Positions 1 to 7,746 of a stretch of 64,000 bases of DNA are shown here, piece after piece. A program made the position numbers and the translations under genes. The stretch covers positions 4,411,001-4,475,000 of the forward strand of contig NZ_CP109446.1 in the NCBI RefSeq assembly GCF_036227265.1, given 5' to 3'. Within the stretch, counting starts at the first letter, position 1. Each line of letters starts with the position of its first letter. This DNA comes from Streptomyces sp. NBC_01476 (GTDB lineage Bacteria > Actinomycetota > Actinomycetes > Streptomycetales > Streptomycetaceae). The notes beneath the pieces are model-generated. The model was not told the DNA's origin. It did not search any database and saw only the letters and a program-made list of their open reading frames with translations.

Positions 1-2
1 TC

Positions 3-1355
3 TACGACGACGTGACGGGTCTGGGCTTCGGCAGCGCGCAGGGGATGACGGACTGGTACCACGACCAGGGTTACACCGACAGCCACGGGCACGCCACGCA
101 GAAGTTCAACAACCTCCTCTACCAGCAGGCGGTCTCGTACGGCATCTACCAGTACGAGCTGACCCACCCGAAGCCCAAGCCGAAGGCGCCTAAGAAGAAG
201 TCCGCGTGGGGCTCCTTCACAAGTGACCTGAAGAAGGGCGCGAAGATCGCGTACCACGCCTCGGGGGCCGCGGACGTGGTCGGCTGTGTCTCCGACCCCT
301 CCCTGGGCGGCTGCATCAAGGCCGGCGCCATGGTCGCGGGCTTCTTCCTCACCGGCGGCGAGGACGAGATCGAGATCGCCGCGTACGAGGCGGGCGAGGA
401 ACTCGCGGAGAAGGAGGCCGCGGACCTCGCGGAGGACGAGGCCGAGGAGGTGACGGAGGACGCGGGTTCGTGCGCGGTCGGTGGAGGCCCGCACAGCTTC
501 ACCGGCAGTACCCCGGTCCTGGAGGCAGGCGGCGCGGACGTCCCCATCGCCAAGGTGCGGGTGGGCGACACCGTAGAGGCGACCGACCCGCAGACCGGCG
601 AAACCTCAGCCCACGTGGTCGAAAAGGTCATCCGCACGACAACGGACCACGACTTCACCGCCCTGACGATCACCCCGGCGAAGCCGGCGAAGGGCTCGGC
701 GTCCAAGGCAAGCTCGGCGAAGCCCGGGTCCAAGGCGGCCGCCGCCAAGCCGGCCACGCTGACCACCACCTGGCACCACCCCTTCTGGAACGCCACCACC
801 CACCAGTGGACCGACGCTTCCAAACTGACCCCCGGCACGCACCTCCTGACAGCCAACGGCACCTCCGCAGTCGTCACCACCATCCGTAACTACCACAGCA
901 CCTCGGTCACCTACGACCTCACCGTGTCGGGCCTCCACACGTACTATGTCGAAGCGGGCAGCACTCCAATCCTGGTCCACAACTGCGGTGGATCGGTTGA
1001 TGGGCACTCGGAGACTTGTGCATGCGACCCGGCGAATCCGAGAAGTGAAGTCACGCTTGACAGAGACTCGTTCGAGGCGGCCAGGAACACCGGGTTGGAC
1101 ATCGTGGGGACGCTCGATAATGGTACTCGGAGCACTCTCAGGGGGCGATTGGAGAGCGCCGTCGAAACCTTCGGAAAGGTGACTGGATTCACCGGAAAAA
1201 GTGGCGGTGAATACAGGGAGTTCCGCTTGGATGTTGACCCTGATAAGGGTGCGCACATCAATGTTATGACGGGCAAGGGTGCAGCCGTTCGTAAATACGC
1301 CATAAGGTGGCCATCCGCGACCGTCGCACCCTGGATGAAGGTGCTTCAAAGATGA
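3..1355 (+). CDS. C-terminal part of a polymorphic toxin with HINT-like region (partial at window edge)
   Basis: The frame is open to the left edge, so this is the end of a longer secreted protein; the first possible internal start is GTG at 12. Seen: a lysine-proline-rich stretch, a short small-residue/hydrophobic segment, an acidic Ala/Glu helix, then a pretoxin HINT-like domain (about residues 155-325) with GSTPVL near its start, WHHPFW in the middle and VHNC at its end. The last ~115 residues form a separate module unlike the rest and with lower GC, the usual place for a toxin tip; I cannot name its fold. The Cys normally found just before the SFT segment of such HINT domains looks replaced (PHSFT), so self-cleavage is uncertain. 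The stop overlaps the next gene, the likely immunity gene. Confidence 0.7.
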   Translation, partial: YDDVTGLGFGSAQGMTDWYHDQGYTDSHGHATQKFNNLLYQQAVSYGIYQYELTHPKPKPKAPKKKSAWGSFTSDLKKGAKIAYHASGAADVVGCVSDPSLGGCIKAGAMVAGFFLTGGEDEIEIAAYEAGEELAEKEAADLAEDEAEEVTEDAGSCAVGGGPHSFTGSTPVLEAGGADVPIAKVRVGDTVEATDPQTGETSAHVVEKVIRTTTDHDFTALTITPAKPAKGSASKASSAKPGSKAAAAKPATLTTTWHHPFWNATTHQWTDASKLTPGTHLLTANGTSAVVTTIRNYHSTSVTYDLTVSGLHTYYVEAGSTPILVHNCGGSVDGHSETCACDPANPRSEVTLDRDSFEAARNTGLDIVGTLDNGTRSTLRGRLESAVETFGKVTGFTGKSGGEYREFRLDVDPDKGAHINVMTGKGAAVRKYAIRWPSATVAPWMKVLQR

Positions 1356-1813
1356 CCGAGAACAACGAATATGCAAGTCGCCCGGATTATCTACCTGACT
1401 TTATGAATAATCCTGAGGACGGCGACGGTCGCCAAGTCATGAAATTGGGCTGGGCTGAGAGTCGGGAGTTGGAGGCGGTGAGCCTTAACAGATTTCCACC
1501 GACTTTCAGTGCTGCTCTTGACTGGGACTCTGCTTCGTATAGGAACCGTATTTGGTGGGACGATGAAGAGGACTGGGCGCGGATGGCATCGGAACTGCTA
1601 TCCTCTTGCGTGGAACGTGGGATGCGCGTCGCCATATTCTGGGGGAATCTCGTGTTGCCGACTGTCACCCTGCCTGCGGATGTTGCCGTAAGGCATGCAC
1701 GGGAGATCCTTGATGTGGGCCCACACTTCTGGATCTACCCGCTTGGTGGTTCCGTTCTCATCGAATGTCTGATGGATGGGCAAGTAACGATCGCAAGCAT
1801 TCCGGAAGTGTAA
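1352..1813 (+). CDS. Probable immunity protein for the upstream toxin
   Basis: A 153-residue soluble acidic protein whose ATG overlaps the toxin stop codon in an ATGA arrangement, so the two are translationally coupled. It has no signal peptide or membrane segment. Its GC content is clearly lower than the chromosome around it, matching the toxin tip and pointing to joint transfer. I recognise no named family. The immunity role is inferred only from position, size and acidity, which is the standard order for polymorphic toxin loci (toxin then immunity). Confidence 0.65.
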   Translation: MTENNEYASRPDYLPDFMNNPEDGDGRQVMKLGWAESRELEAVSLNRFPPTFSAALDWDSASYRNRIWWDDEEDWARMASELLSSCVERGMRVAIFWGNLVLPTVTLPADVAVRHAREILDVGPHFWIYPLGGSVLIECLMDGQVTIASIPEV

Positions 1814-1989
1814 GCTCCCGGTAGGGCCGACGATTTACCGCGCGCTGGCGACTGGTTGTTCCTTCCCCTTTCGATTTCTTCCTGCTGGCTGGTGGAGCCG
1901 AGATTAGATCAGTGCGTGACATAGGTTGTCAAAGATGCCTCTCGGGTATTTGGCCGATCTCGGCATCTGTCGGTTGAATTCAGTGAAAC

Positions 1990-2150
1990 GACCGGACCAT
2001 GTCCCAGAATTTCTAGCCGAGTGGCACGGGTATGATATACGGCCCTCGAATTTTCTGCGGAAACAACATAGCCCCATGTTGCCGGGCCTGGGGCTGGTCC
2101 ATAGAGCGGATGATGCCAATCGAACTCACGCTCTGAACTTGGGAAGCACA
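1990..2150 (-). pseudogene. Decayed tRNA-Gly 3' end with flank (old attachment-site copy)
   Basis: Positions about 2104-2150 match the 3' half of the intact tRNA-Gly at 4744-4814, including GAGCGGATGA, an AATCGAAC T-arm and CTTGGGAAGC, with several substitutions. The similarity continues leftward: TGGCACGG, then TATG, CGGCC and TCGAAT occur in the same order here (about 2020-2055) and before the intact tRNA (about 4660-4692). This is a diverged direct duplication, as left by integration of an element into a tRNA 3' end. The gap 1814-2205 otherwise holds nothing I can call. Confidence 0.6.
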
Positions 2151-2205
2151 GGTGCTTGGCACGCGCACCCGCTGGTCAGACATCCCATCGCTTTGGGGTG
2201 TCAAG

Positions 2206-3462
2206 TCAGGCTGCTGCTGGTAGTTGGCCGTGGTGGGCCCAGGCGGCCTCTTCGTCGTAGTTGGTGCGGGTCCTGAGGCAGCCGTGCAGGATGCCGACGA
2301 GGCGGTTCCCGACCTGGCGCAGCGCGGGGTTGTAGTCAAGGTCGCGGGCTCGCTGCTTGTCGTAGGAGCGGCGGGCACCCGGTGAGTTCTGCAGGGCGCA
2401 GAAGGCCTGGCGCTGGAGTGCGTCGGCGAGCCGGTTGTTACGGACATAGCGGGCCTGGACGGTGTGGACCTTGCCGGAGGCGCGGGTGACCGGGCTGGTG
2501 CCGGCGTAGTTCTTCCGGGCCTTCGCCGATGCATAGCGGGTGGGGTCGTCGCCGAACTCGGCCAGCACCCGGGCCCCGACGATCTCGCCGATGCCGGGCA
2601 TCGACAGGTAGATCTCAGCGTCCGGGTGCGTGAGAAAATGGGTCTTCACCTCGGCTTCGAGGGCGTCTATCTGCTCGTTCAGGGCCAGCAGCAGCCGGGC
2701 GTGCGCGGTGGCCGCGGCGGCGTAGGCGGCGGCCACCGGGACGGCGACGGCGAGCTGGGGCTCGCGTAGCTCTTTCTGGATCGCGGCGGCCTTCTGGTCC
2801 CGATCACGGCGGCGGTGACGGGCCAGGACGGCGATGATCTGTGGCTTCGTCAGCTTCTTCGCGGCCTCCGGCGTGGGCGCCTTGACCAGCAGCTCCAGCG
2901 CATCGGTGCTGGTCAGCTCCAGGCCCGCGTAGGCGGTCAGGGCACCGGGGAAGTACTCGCGCAGCGTGTTCCGCAGCCGCTGGAAGGTCCGGGTCCGTTC
3001 CCAGATCAAGGTCTGGTGGGCGCGGGCGACGACCTTGACGGCCTGGGCCTGCTCGCTGTCGCCCGCGACCGGCCGCAGCTGGGCGCGGTCGATGCGGACC
3101 ATGTCGGCCAGTGCGTGGGCGTCGCCGCGGTCACTCTTCGCGCCGGACGTCGCGTACCGCTCCTTGAACCGAGCCGCCTGGCGCGGGTTGACCGCGTAGA
3201 CCTGGTAGCCAGCCGCGAGCAGGGCCTGCACCCACGGCCCCCGGTCGGTCTCGATCCCGACGACCACCTGCTCGGGTTCCAGGTCCTCGCCGCCGTGACG
3301 GGCGAGCAGGGCGTGCAGTTTCGCGATGCCCTCGACGCCCTCCATCAGCCGGGCGGTGCCGAGCCTGCGGCCCGTTCCGTCCTGAACCTCGACATCATGG
3401 TGGTCTTCAGCCCAGTCGTCGCCGACGAACAGCACCCGCTTCTCCAACCTCTCAACGGACAA
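2206..3462 (-). CDS. IS110-family transposase
   Basis: A 418-residue transposase with the IS110 layout: an N-terminal DEDD-type nuclease half (GDDWAEDHHDV near residue 15, GIETDRG near 90, KSDRGDAHALA near 130) and a C-terminal Transposase_20 half (SMPGIGEIVGARVLAEFGD, then YAGTSPVTRASGK). The length is normal and the frame is open, so it may be active. It lies between the decayed tRNA-Gly copy and the intact tRNA-Gly, with noncoding flanks on both sides. IS110 elements lack long terminal inverted repeats, so I do not set the element ends. The flanking noncoding DNA could specify a bridge RNA. Confidence 0.9.
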   Translation of the reverse strand: MSVERLEKRVLFVGDDWAEDHHDVEVQDGTGRRLGTARLMEGVEGIAKLHALLARHGGEDLEPEQVVVGIETDRGPWVQALLAAGYQVYAVNPRQAARFKERYATSGAKSDRGDAHALADMVRIDRAQLRPVAGDSEQAQAVKVVARAHQTLIWERTRTFQRLRNTLREYFPGALTAYAGLELTSTDALELLVKAPTPEAAKKLTKPQIIAVLARHRRRDRDQKAAAIQKELREPQLAVAVPVAAAYAAAATAHARLLLALNEQIDALEAEVKTHFLTHPDAEIYLSMPGIGEIVGARVLAEFGDDPTRYASAKARKNYAGTSPVTRASGKVHTVQARYVRNNRLADALQRQAFCALQNSPGARRSYDKQRARDLDYNPALRQVGNRLVGILHGCLRTRTNYDEEAAWAHHGQLPAAA

Positions 3463-3850
3463 CGTGCGTGCGGCCCGCGGAAGACACAGCTCGCGCCCTA
3501 ATGGATTTAGTGCTCACGCCCGTAACAGCTCGGCGGGCACGCCATCCCATCAGCAGTCATGGCCTCCCGGCCGGACCAGCAGGGGCACGGTCTGACCACA
3601 GAGCTCGAACGGCTCCGGCGGCAATAGTGCTCACCTACTGGCGGCCACCTACCGAGTCTCACCCACGACCCGATAGCTCCCATTAGGCGGCGGGGGCGCT
3701 GTCCGGCGGCTCACGCCCGCGCGTCCGCGTCTGGCCGTGGCTGTCCGCTCCGACACAGACGAGTAGCAGTCGGAGGGCTCTTGGCCTCAAGGCCGGTTGG
3801 AGACATTCGAGGGAGGCCAAGGCGGGTGTGCTTGGTCGCTGACGGTCGAA
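3463..3850. other. Noncoding stretch upstream of the IS110 transposase
   Basis: About 390 bases without a convincing gene. Because the transposase reads leftward, this is its 5' side, where IS110-group elements carry the noncoding end that is transcribed as a bridge RNA. Several GC-rich short inverted repeats are visible (for example around 3683-3740), but I cannot fix a structure or the element end by eye. Confidence 0.35.
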
Positions 3851-4372
3851 TCAGTCGTCGGCCGCGACGAGGAGTGTGATCCGTCCAGCCGAGCGGTCGA
3901 TGAGCACGAATTCGTGGAAGTACTCGTGCACACGCCCCCAGCCGTGGACGGCCTCGTCCCCGAGCTCGCCCAGGTAATAGAGGTGGTCAGCCGCGGCCAT
4001 GCGGTCGAACACCTCCTGCTGCAGATCCGCCTCCAGTTCGGCGGGTGCGTCCTCGAACCTGCTCAGCCACTCCCGGAGGATCTGCACACCTTTTTCCAAG
4101 CTGACGGTCTCGTAGACGTCGGGGGTGACCGACCTCAGCCAATACGGGCCGTGCCTGGGTCCATCCGGCAGCACTCCACCGCCTGCGTAGTCGTCCCGGA
4201 ACTGTTCATGACCGACGAGTGCGGTGAGCAACTCCTCATCGCTGACAGCGTCTGGGGCGAGCCTCAGATGCTTGACGCTAACCCAACTGAAGCCATGCGA
4301 CTTGGCACCGCGGAACTTGTAGTCCCGGAAGTTGATGAAGGCGTCGCCCTCGTGCGTGAGCTTGTTCCCCAT
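3851..4372 (-). CDS. Hypothetical protein
   Basis: 173 residues starting MGNKLTHEGDAFINFRDYK, soluble and acidic, rich in aromatic residues, with no membrane segment or motif I recognise. It ends AGRITLLVAADD. Reading leftward, it sits between the IS110 transposase and tRNA-Gly, inside the segment bounded by the two tRNA-Gly copies, so it is probably cargo of the old inserted element. Proteins of this size with N-terminal substrate-like sequence are sometimes immunity proteins, but nothing here proves that. Confidence 0.6.
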   Translation of the reverse strand: MGNKLTHEGDAFINFRDYKFRGAKSHGFSWVSVKHLRLAPDAVSDEELLTALVGHEQFRDDYAGGGVLPDGPRHGPYWLRSVTPDVYETVSLEKGVQILREWLSRFEDAPAELEADLQQEVFDRMAAADHLYYLGELGDEAVHGWGRVHEYFHEFVLIDRSAGRITLLVAADD

Positions 4373-4639
4373 GGCAGCACAGCCTGGGAGCCGGACAGGG
4401 CACGCGTCCCAGGCCCATCAGGGGGCCTCTGTGGCACGGCGGTGGCACGGCCAGCTCGCTGTCGCTTCGCTGGGTGGCAGCGGGTGCTTTCAGGGGTCTT
4501 CTCGCTGAAAACTGGGAGATATATCGGGAGTTGTATGGGCAAAGCCCGCGCTCCGACGTGACGCAGGTCACTGAAAATGCGTCTCGCCATCTGGTCAATC
4601 CCGGCCAGCGCCGGTCAACTGCGGTCGCGCGGCCCGCCC

Positions 4640-4740
4640 GTGCCCCGGAATTCCAGGTCCAATGGCACGGATATGGCACACGGCCATCGAATTGGTCTGG
4701 ACAACAACAAAGGCCCGGGTCATTGACCTGGGCCTTTTTT
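4640..4740 (-). terminator. tRNA-Gly downstream flank with hairpin terminator
   Basis: Positions 4709-4740 form a strong hairpin (AGGCCCGGGTCA / TGACCTGGGCCT) just 3' of the tRNA on the minus strand, with T-rich sequence on both sides, so it can stop transcription from either direction. The part at 4655-4692 is the intact partner of the decayed copy near 2020-2055. The 370 bases between the hypothetical gene and the tRNA hold no other gene I can support. Confidence 0.65.
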
Positions 4741-4743
4741 TGG

Positions 4744-4814
4744 AGCGGATGACGGGAATCGAACCCGCGCTCTGAGCTTGGGAAGCTCATGTTCTACCAT
4801 TAAACTACATCCGC
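4744..4814 (-). tRNA. tRNA-Gly (anticodon CCC)
   Basis: The reverse strand folds as a complete cloverleaf: acceptor GCGGATG paired with CATCCGC, D-arm containing GGTAGAAC, anticodon stem GAGC/GCTC with the loop TTCCCAA (anticodon CCC), and T-arm GGGTTCGAATCCC. CCA is not encoded. The 3' end is the likely attachment site of a former integrative element, since a decayed copy of it lies 2.6 kb away. Confidence 0.93.
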
Positions 4815-4987
4815 GTAAATCGCCCCCGGAGGGGGGATCTGGGGACACTCTACCGCATGGGTGGGGGAGGTGGGGGGAGGGGGAAGCGGGGGTAGGTTGG
4901 GGGTGCGGTGTGGTGCTGGACGGGGTGGGGTCGGGGATCCCCTAATGTGTGGGTTTGTCTGCCACGCGGAGTTGGGGAAGGGACTTC

Positions 4988-5155
4988 ATGGAGCGCACCG
5001 TTGTTCGTTGTGCCGAGGGGCACGTGTTCAGTACGGCCTCGTTTCCGATGCAGCATCTGGGGGCCGACCGGCTGGGGCCGGGGCGGCTGTTGAGGTGTCC
5101 GAAGTGCGCGCGGCTGCGGCATGCCGTGCCGGTTTCGGCGGTCGGTGGGAAATAG
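4988..5155 (+). CDS. Small zinc-ribbon-like protein
   Basis: A 55-residue protein with paired metal-ligand candidates: RCAEGH near residue 8 and RCPKCARLRH near residue 37, resembling a small zinc ribbon. The ATG at 4988 follows GGGGAAGGGACTTC, a purine-rich ribosome site also used by other genes here. A GC-rich hairpin follows at 5166-5187. The function is unknown; it is conserved-looking and sits just before dcd. Confidence 0.65.
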   Translation: MERTVVRCAEGHVFSTASFPMQHLGADRLGPGRLLRCPKCARLRHAVPVSAVGGK

Positions 5156-5165
5156 GGGTCGGAGA

Positions 5166-5187
5166 CGCGGCCCCGGGCGGGGCCGCG
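5166..5187 (+). terminator. GC-rich hairpin between small gene and dcd
   Basis: Perfect inverted repeat CGCGGCCCC / GGGGCCGCG separated by four bases, 10 bases after the zinc-ribbon gene and 14 before the dcd start. There is no clear T-run, so it may attenuate rather than fully stop transcription, or shape the dcd leader. Confidence 0.5.
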
Positions 5188-5200
5188 TTAGTCTCGGGGC

Positions 5201-5776
5201 GTGCTTCTCTCAGACAAGGACATCCGGACCGAAATCGACAACGGCCACGTACGCGTGGATCCGTTCGAGCCGTCGATGGTGCAGCCGTCGAGCATCGACG
5301 TACGGCTGGACCGGTTCTTCCGGGTCTTCGAGAACCACCGGTACCCGCACATCGACCCCGCCGTCGAACAGCCCGATCTGACCCGGCTGGTGGAGCCGGA
5401 AGGCGACGACGCGTTCATCCTGCACCCCGGCGAGTTCGTCCTCGCGTCCACGTATGAAGTGATCACGCTGCCGGACGACATCGCCTCCCGCCTGGAGGGC
5501 AAGTCGAGTCTGGGGCGGCTGGGGCTGCTCACGCACTCGACGGCCGGCTTCATCGACCCGGGCTTCTCCGGGCACGTGACCCTGGAGCTGTCGAACGTGG
5601 CCACGCTCCCGATCAAGCTGTGGCCCGGCATGAAGATCGGCCAGCTCTGCCTCTTCCGGCTCTCCTCACCGGCCGAATTCCCGTACGGTTCCCAGCACTA
5701 CGGGTCCCGCTACCAGGGCCAGCGCGGGCCGACCGCCTCCCGCTCGTTCCTCAACTTCCACCGCACCCAGGTCTGA
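5201..5776 (+). CDS. dcd: dCTP deaminase
   Basis: 191 residues, the normal length for Dcd. It converts dCTP to dUTP (bifunctional actinobacterial forms go on to dUMP) in pyrimidine deoxynucleotide supply. The start MLLSDKDIRTEID is the family's usual N-terminus, with GTG at 5201. The core shows QPSSIDVRL near residue 28, EGKSSLGRLGL near 107 and the catalytic-region STAGFIDPGFSGHVTLE after it; the C-terminus YQGQRGPTASR is the flexible nucleotide-closing tail. Its place upstream of a tail-to-tail gene makes it a likely single transcription unit. Confidence 0.95.
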   Translation: MLLSDKDIRTEIDNGHVRVDPFEPSMVQPSSIDVRLDRFFRVFENHRYPHIDPAVEQPDLTRLVEPEGDDAFILHPGEFVLASTYEVITLPDDIASRLEGKSSLGRLGLLTHSTAGFIDPGFSGHVTLELSNVATLPIKLWPGMKIGQLCLFRLSSPAEFPYGSQHYGSRYQGQRGPTASRSFLNFHRTQV

Positions 5777-5921
5777 CCGCCCGGCGGGGGCGGGATAGGG
5801 ACAACGAAAGGGGCCGGACCCGTAAGTACCCGGGCCCGAAGGCCGGCCGCCGACCCAGGACGGTCCCCCCGCGGGCGGCCTCCGACCGAGGACGGTCCCA
5901 CCGCAAGCACCCCCACCCCCC

Positions 5922-6362
5922 TTACGGATGCATCCGCGCCCCCTTGAGCACCTTGTCGACCGCGTTGCGCGGCCCGTGCACGGAGAGCCCCACCAGGTCC
6001 AACTGATCGCGCGGTACGGCCCGTACGGCCGCCCGGTTGGCCTCGTCGTGGCCCGTGGCGAAGAGGTCCGCGGTGAAGACGGCCCTCGGCAGGGTCCGGG
6101 ACAGTGCCCGGGCGTGCGCCGCCGTGAGCACTTCCTTCGAGCCCTCGAAGACCAGTACCGGCTGCCGGAACATCGGCAGGTACGGCGTCCCGTCGGCGTC
6201 CTCGTACGGTTCCCCGATCACCTCGGGGAGCTGCGAGCCCAACCCGCTCACCAGGAACGCGGTCACATTGAGCCGCTGCCACGGCTCCAGGTCGTCCCGC
6301 AGCAGTACGGCGATCTTCGTGTCGAAGCGGACGGTTTCGGCGGCAGTTGGTTCGGTGGTCAT
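5922..6362 (-). CDS. DUF2000 family protein
   Basis: 146 residues starting MTTEPTAAETVRFDTKIAVLLRDDL (reported by its first segment only). The pattern KIAVLLRDDLEPWQRLN, followed by FLVSG and P.F.QPVLVF, fits the DUF2000 family, small soluble proteins related in fold to peptidyl-tRNA hydrolase II, of unknown cell role. The ATG at 6362 is chosen because the longer frame upstream is Arg/Pro filler that runs into the tandem repeats. Convergent with dcd. Confidence 0.75.
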   Translation of the reverse strand: MTTEPTAAETVRFDTKIAVLLRDDLEPWQRLNVTAFLVSGLGSQLPEVIGEPYEDADGTPYLPMFRQPVLVFEGSKEVLTAAHARALSRTLPRAVFTADLFATGHDEANRAAVRAVPRDQLDLVGLSVHGPRNAVDKVLKGARMHP

Positions 6363-6422
6363 ACGGCCAAGCCTCGGGCCGCCCGCCCGCCCCGGTCTTG
6401 TACGTTCCTTGCACGGTCCGGA

Positions 6423-6534
6423 CGCCGAGGCCACAGCCCTGCGGTCACGGCCCCGAGGTCACGGCCCCGAGGTCACAGCCCTGCGGTCACGGTCCCGAGG
6501 TCACGGCCCCGAGGTCACGGCCCTGAGGTCGCGA
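6423..6534. repeat. 14-bp tandem repeat, about eight copies
   Basis: Units of 14 bases of the type CCCCGAGGTCACGG follow each other without spacing from 6423 to 6534, alternating CGAGG and TGCGG variants. They lie upstream of the DUF2000 gene, between it and the Yip1-type gene end at 6640. They encode nothing on their own and are likely to vary in copy number between strains. Confidence 0.8.
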
Positions 6535-6639
6535 TGCCGAGGACGGCGCCCGCCCGGCCAGGCCCGACGCCACCCCCCGACGCCGAAGGCCCCCAAAAAA
6601 GGCCGAAGCCCCCCCGCCCCCGACGCCGAAGGCGCCCCC

Positions 6640-7578
6640 TCAGATCAGCGGCAGCTTGAACAGCATCAGCAGCGCCACCAACTGGATCGACGCCGCCCCC
6701 AGCGCCCTGAGCCACGGCAAGTCGTGCGACTTGCTCACCATCGACGTCAGCAGCCACCCGCAGGCCAGCCAGGTCAGCCAGCCGAGCAGCTGCACGAAGC
6801 CGTTGCCGCCGCCGAGGAAGAGCGCGAAGAGCAACCGCGGGGCGTCGGTCAGCGACGTGATGAGCATCGCCAGGCCGATGGTGGGGGCCCAGGCGCCGTC
6901 GCCGCCGAGCTGGCGGGCCAGCGTGTTGGTGACCGCGCTGAGGGTGAAGCCGCAGATCACCACCGCGATACCGGTGGTCAGCACCCACGGGACGCTGGTG
7001 GACAGGGTGGAGCCGAGGATGTCGTGCCGTGCCGCGTCGAAGCCGAAGACCGCGAGCAGGCCGTAGACGAAGGTGACGATGAGGGCGGGCGCCCACACCG
7101 CGTGGTCCCGCATCTGCCAGAAGGTCCGGTTCGGGTGCCGCACGATGCCGCGCAGCAGGTCCTTCCAGTGCAGGCGCGGGCCGGCCGGCGGGGTCGCGGA
7201 CTGGCCGGCGCGGTACGTGGCCACGTTGTCGTCGCCGTAGGGGGCCCCGGGACCGGCCGGGTACGGGTCCGCGCCCGCCGGGTACGGGCCGGCGACCCCC
7301 GCGTCCCCGCCGAAGGTGAAGGCCCTGGTGTGCCCGGGCCCGTCGTCGTACCCGGGGGCGGGCGCGTAGTACTCCGGCTCGCCCGAGGGCGCCTGGCCGT
7401 GGCCGTTCCCGTACGGAGATCCGTACGGCGCCCCGGCACCCGCCCCGCCGCCGGCCACGTGACCCGGCCCGCCATGACCCGGTGCGTACGGCCCGGGCGG
7501 GGCCTGCTGCCCGTACTGCGGCGGATATCCGCCCTGCTGCCGGCCGCCCTCGCGCTGTCGTCCCTTAAAACCTGCCAC
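6640..7578 (-). CDS. Yip1-type multi-pass membrane protein
   Basis: 312 residues. The first ~135 are a Gly/Pro/Tyr-rich, low-complexity cytoplasmic tail (many PYG and PG repeats). The rest is a Yip1-like membrane domain with about five hydrophobic segments, starting after WKDLLRGIVRHPNRTFWQMRD. In bacteria this family has no proven role; membrane organisation is assumed. It reads leftward and ends 280 bases before the DUF2000 start. The next gene to the right is also leftward, about 170 bases away, with its own start region. Confidence 0.8.
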   Translation of the reverse strand: MAGFKGRQREGGRQQGGYPPQYGQQAPPGPYAPGHGGPGHVAGGGAGAGAPYGSPYGNGHGQAPSGEPEYYAPAPGYDDGPGHTRAFTFGGDAGVAGPYPAGADPYPAGPGAPYGDDNVATYRAGQSATPPAGPRLHWKDLLRGIVRHPNRTFWQMRDHAVWAPALIVTFVYGLLAVFGFDAARHDILGSTLSTSVPWVLTTGIAVVICGFTLSAVTNTLARQLGGDGAWAPTIGLAMLITSLTDAPRLLFALFLGGGNGFVQLLGWLTWLACGWLLTSMVSKSHDLPWLRALGAASIQLVALLMLFKLPLI

Positions 7579-7746
7579 GTCTTCGAACGTACCCGGTGTG
7601 CCCGGGTCCCGTACCGCGGCTGCTGCGGCTCCCGGCCATTGCTGCCAACCTGTGACACGCCCGGCAACGTCCCGCTGTCCCCCGTACGGAGGACAGCGGA
7701 CGCGTCCGTACGGGGGAGCCGGCCCGCGCCGTGCCGTGCCCGCGTC

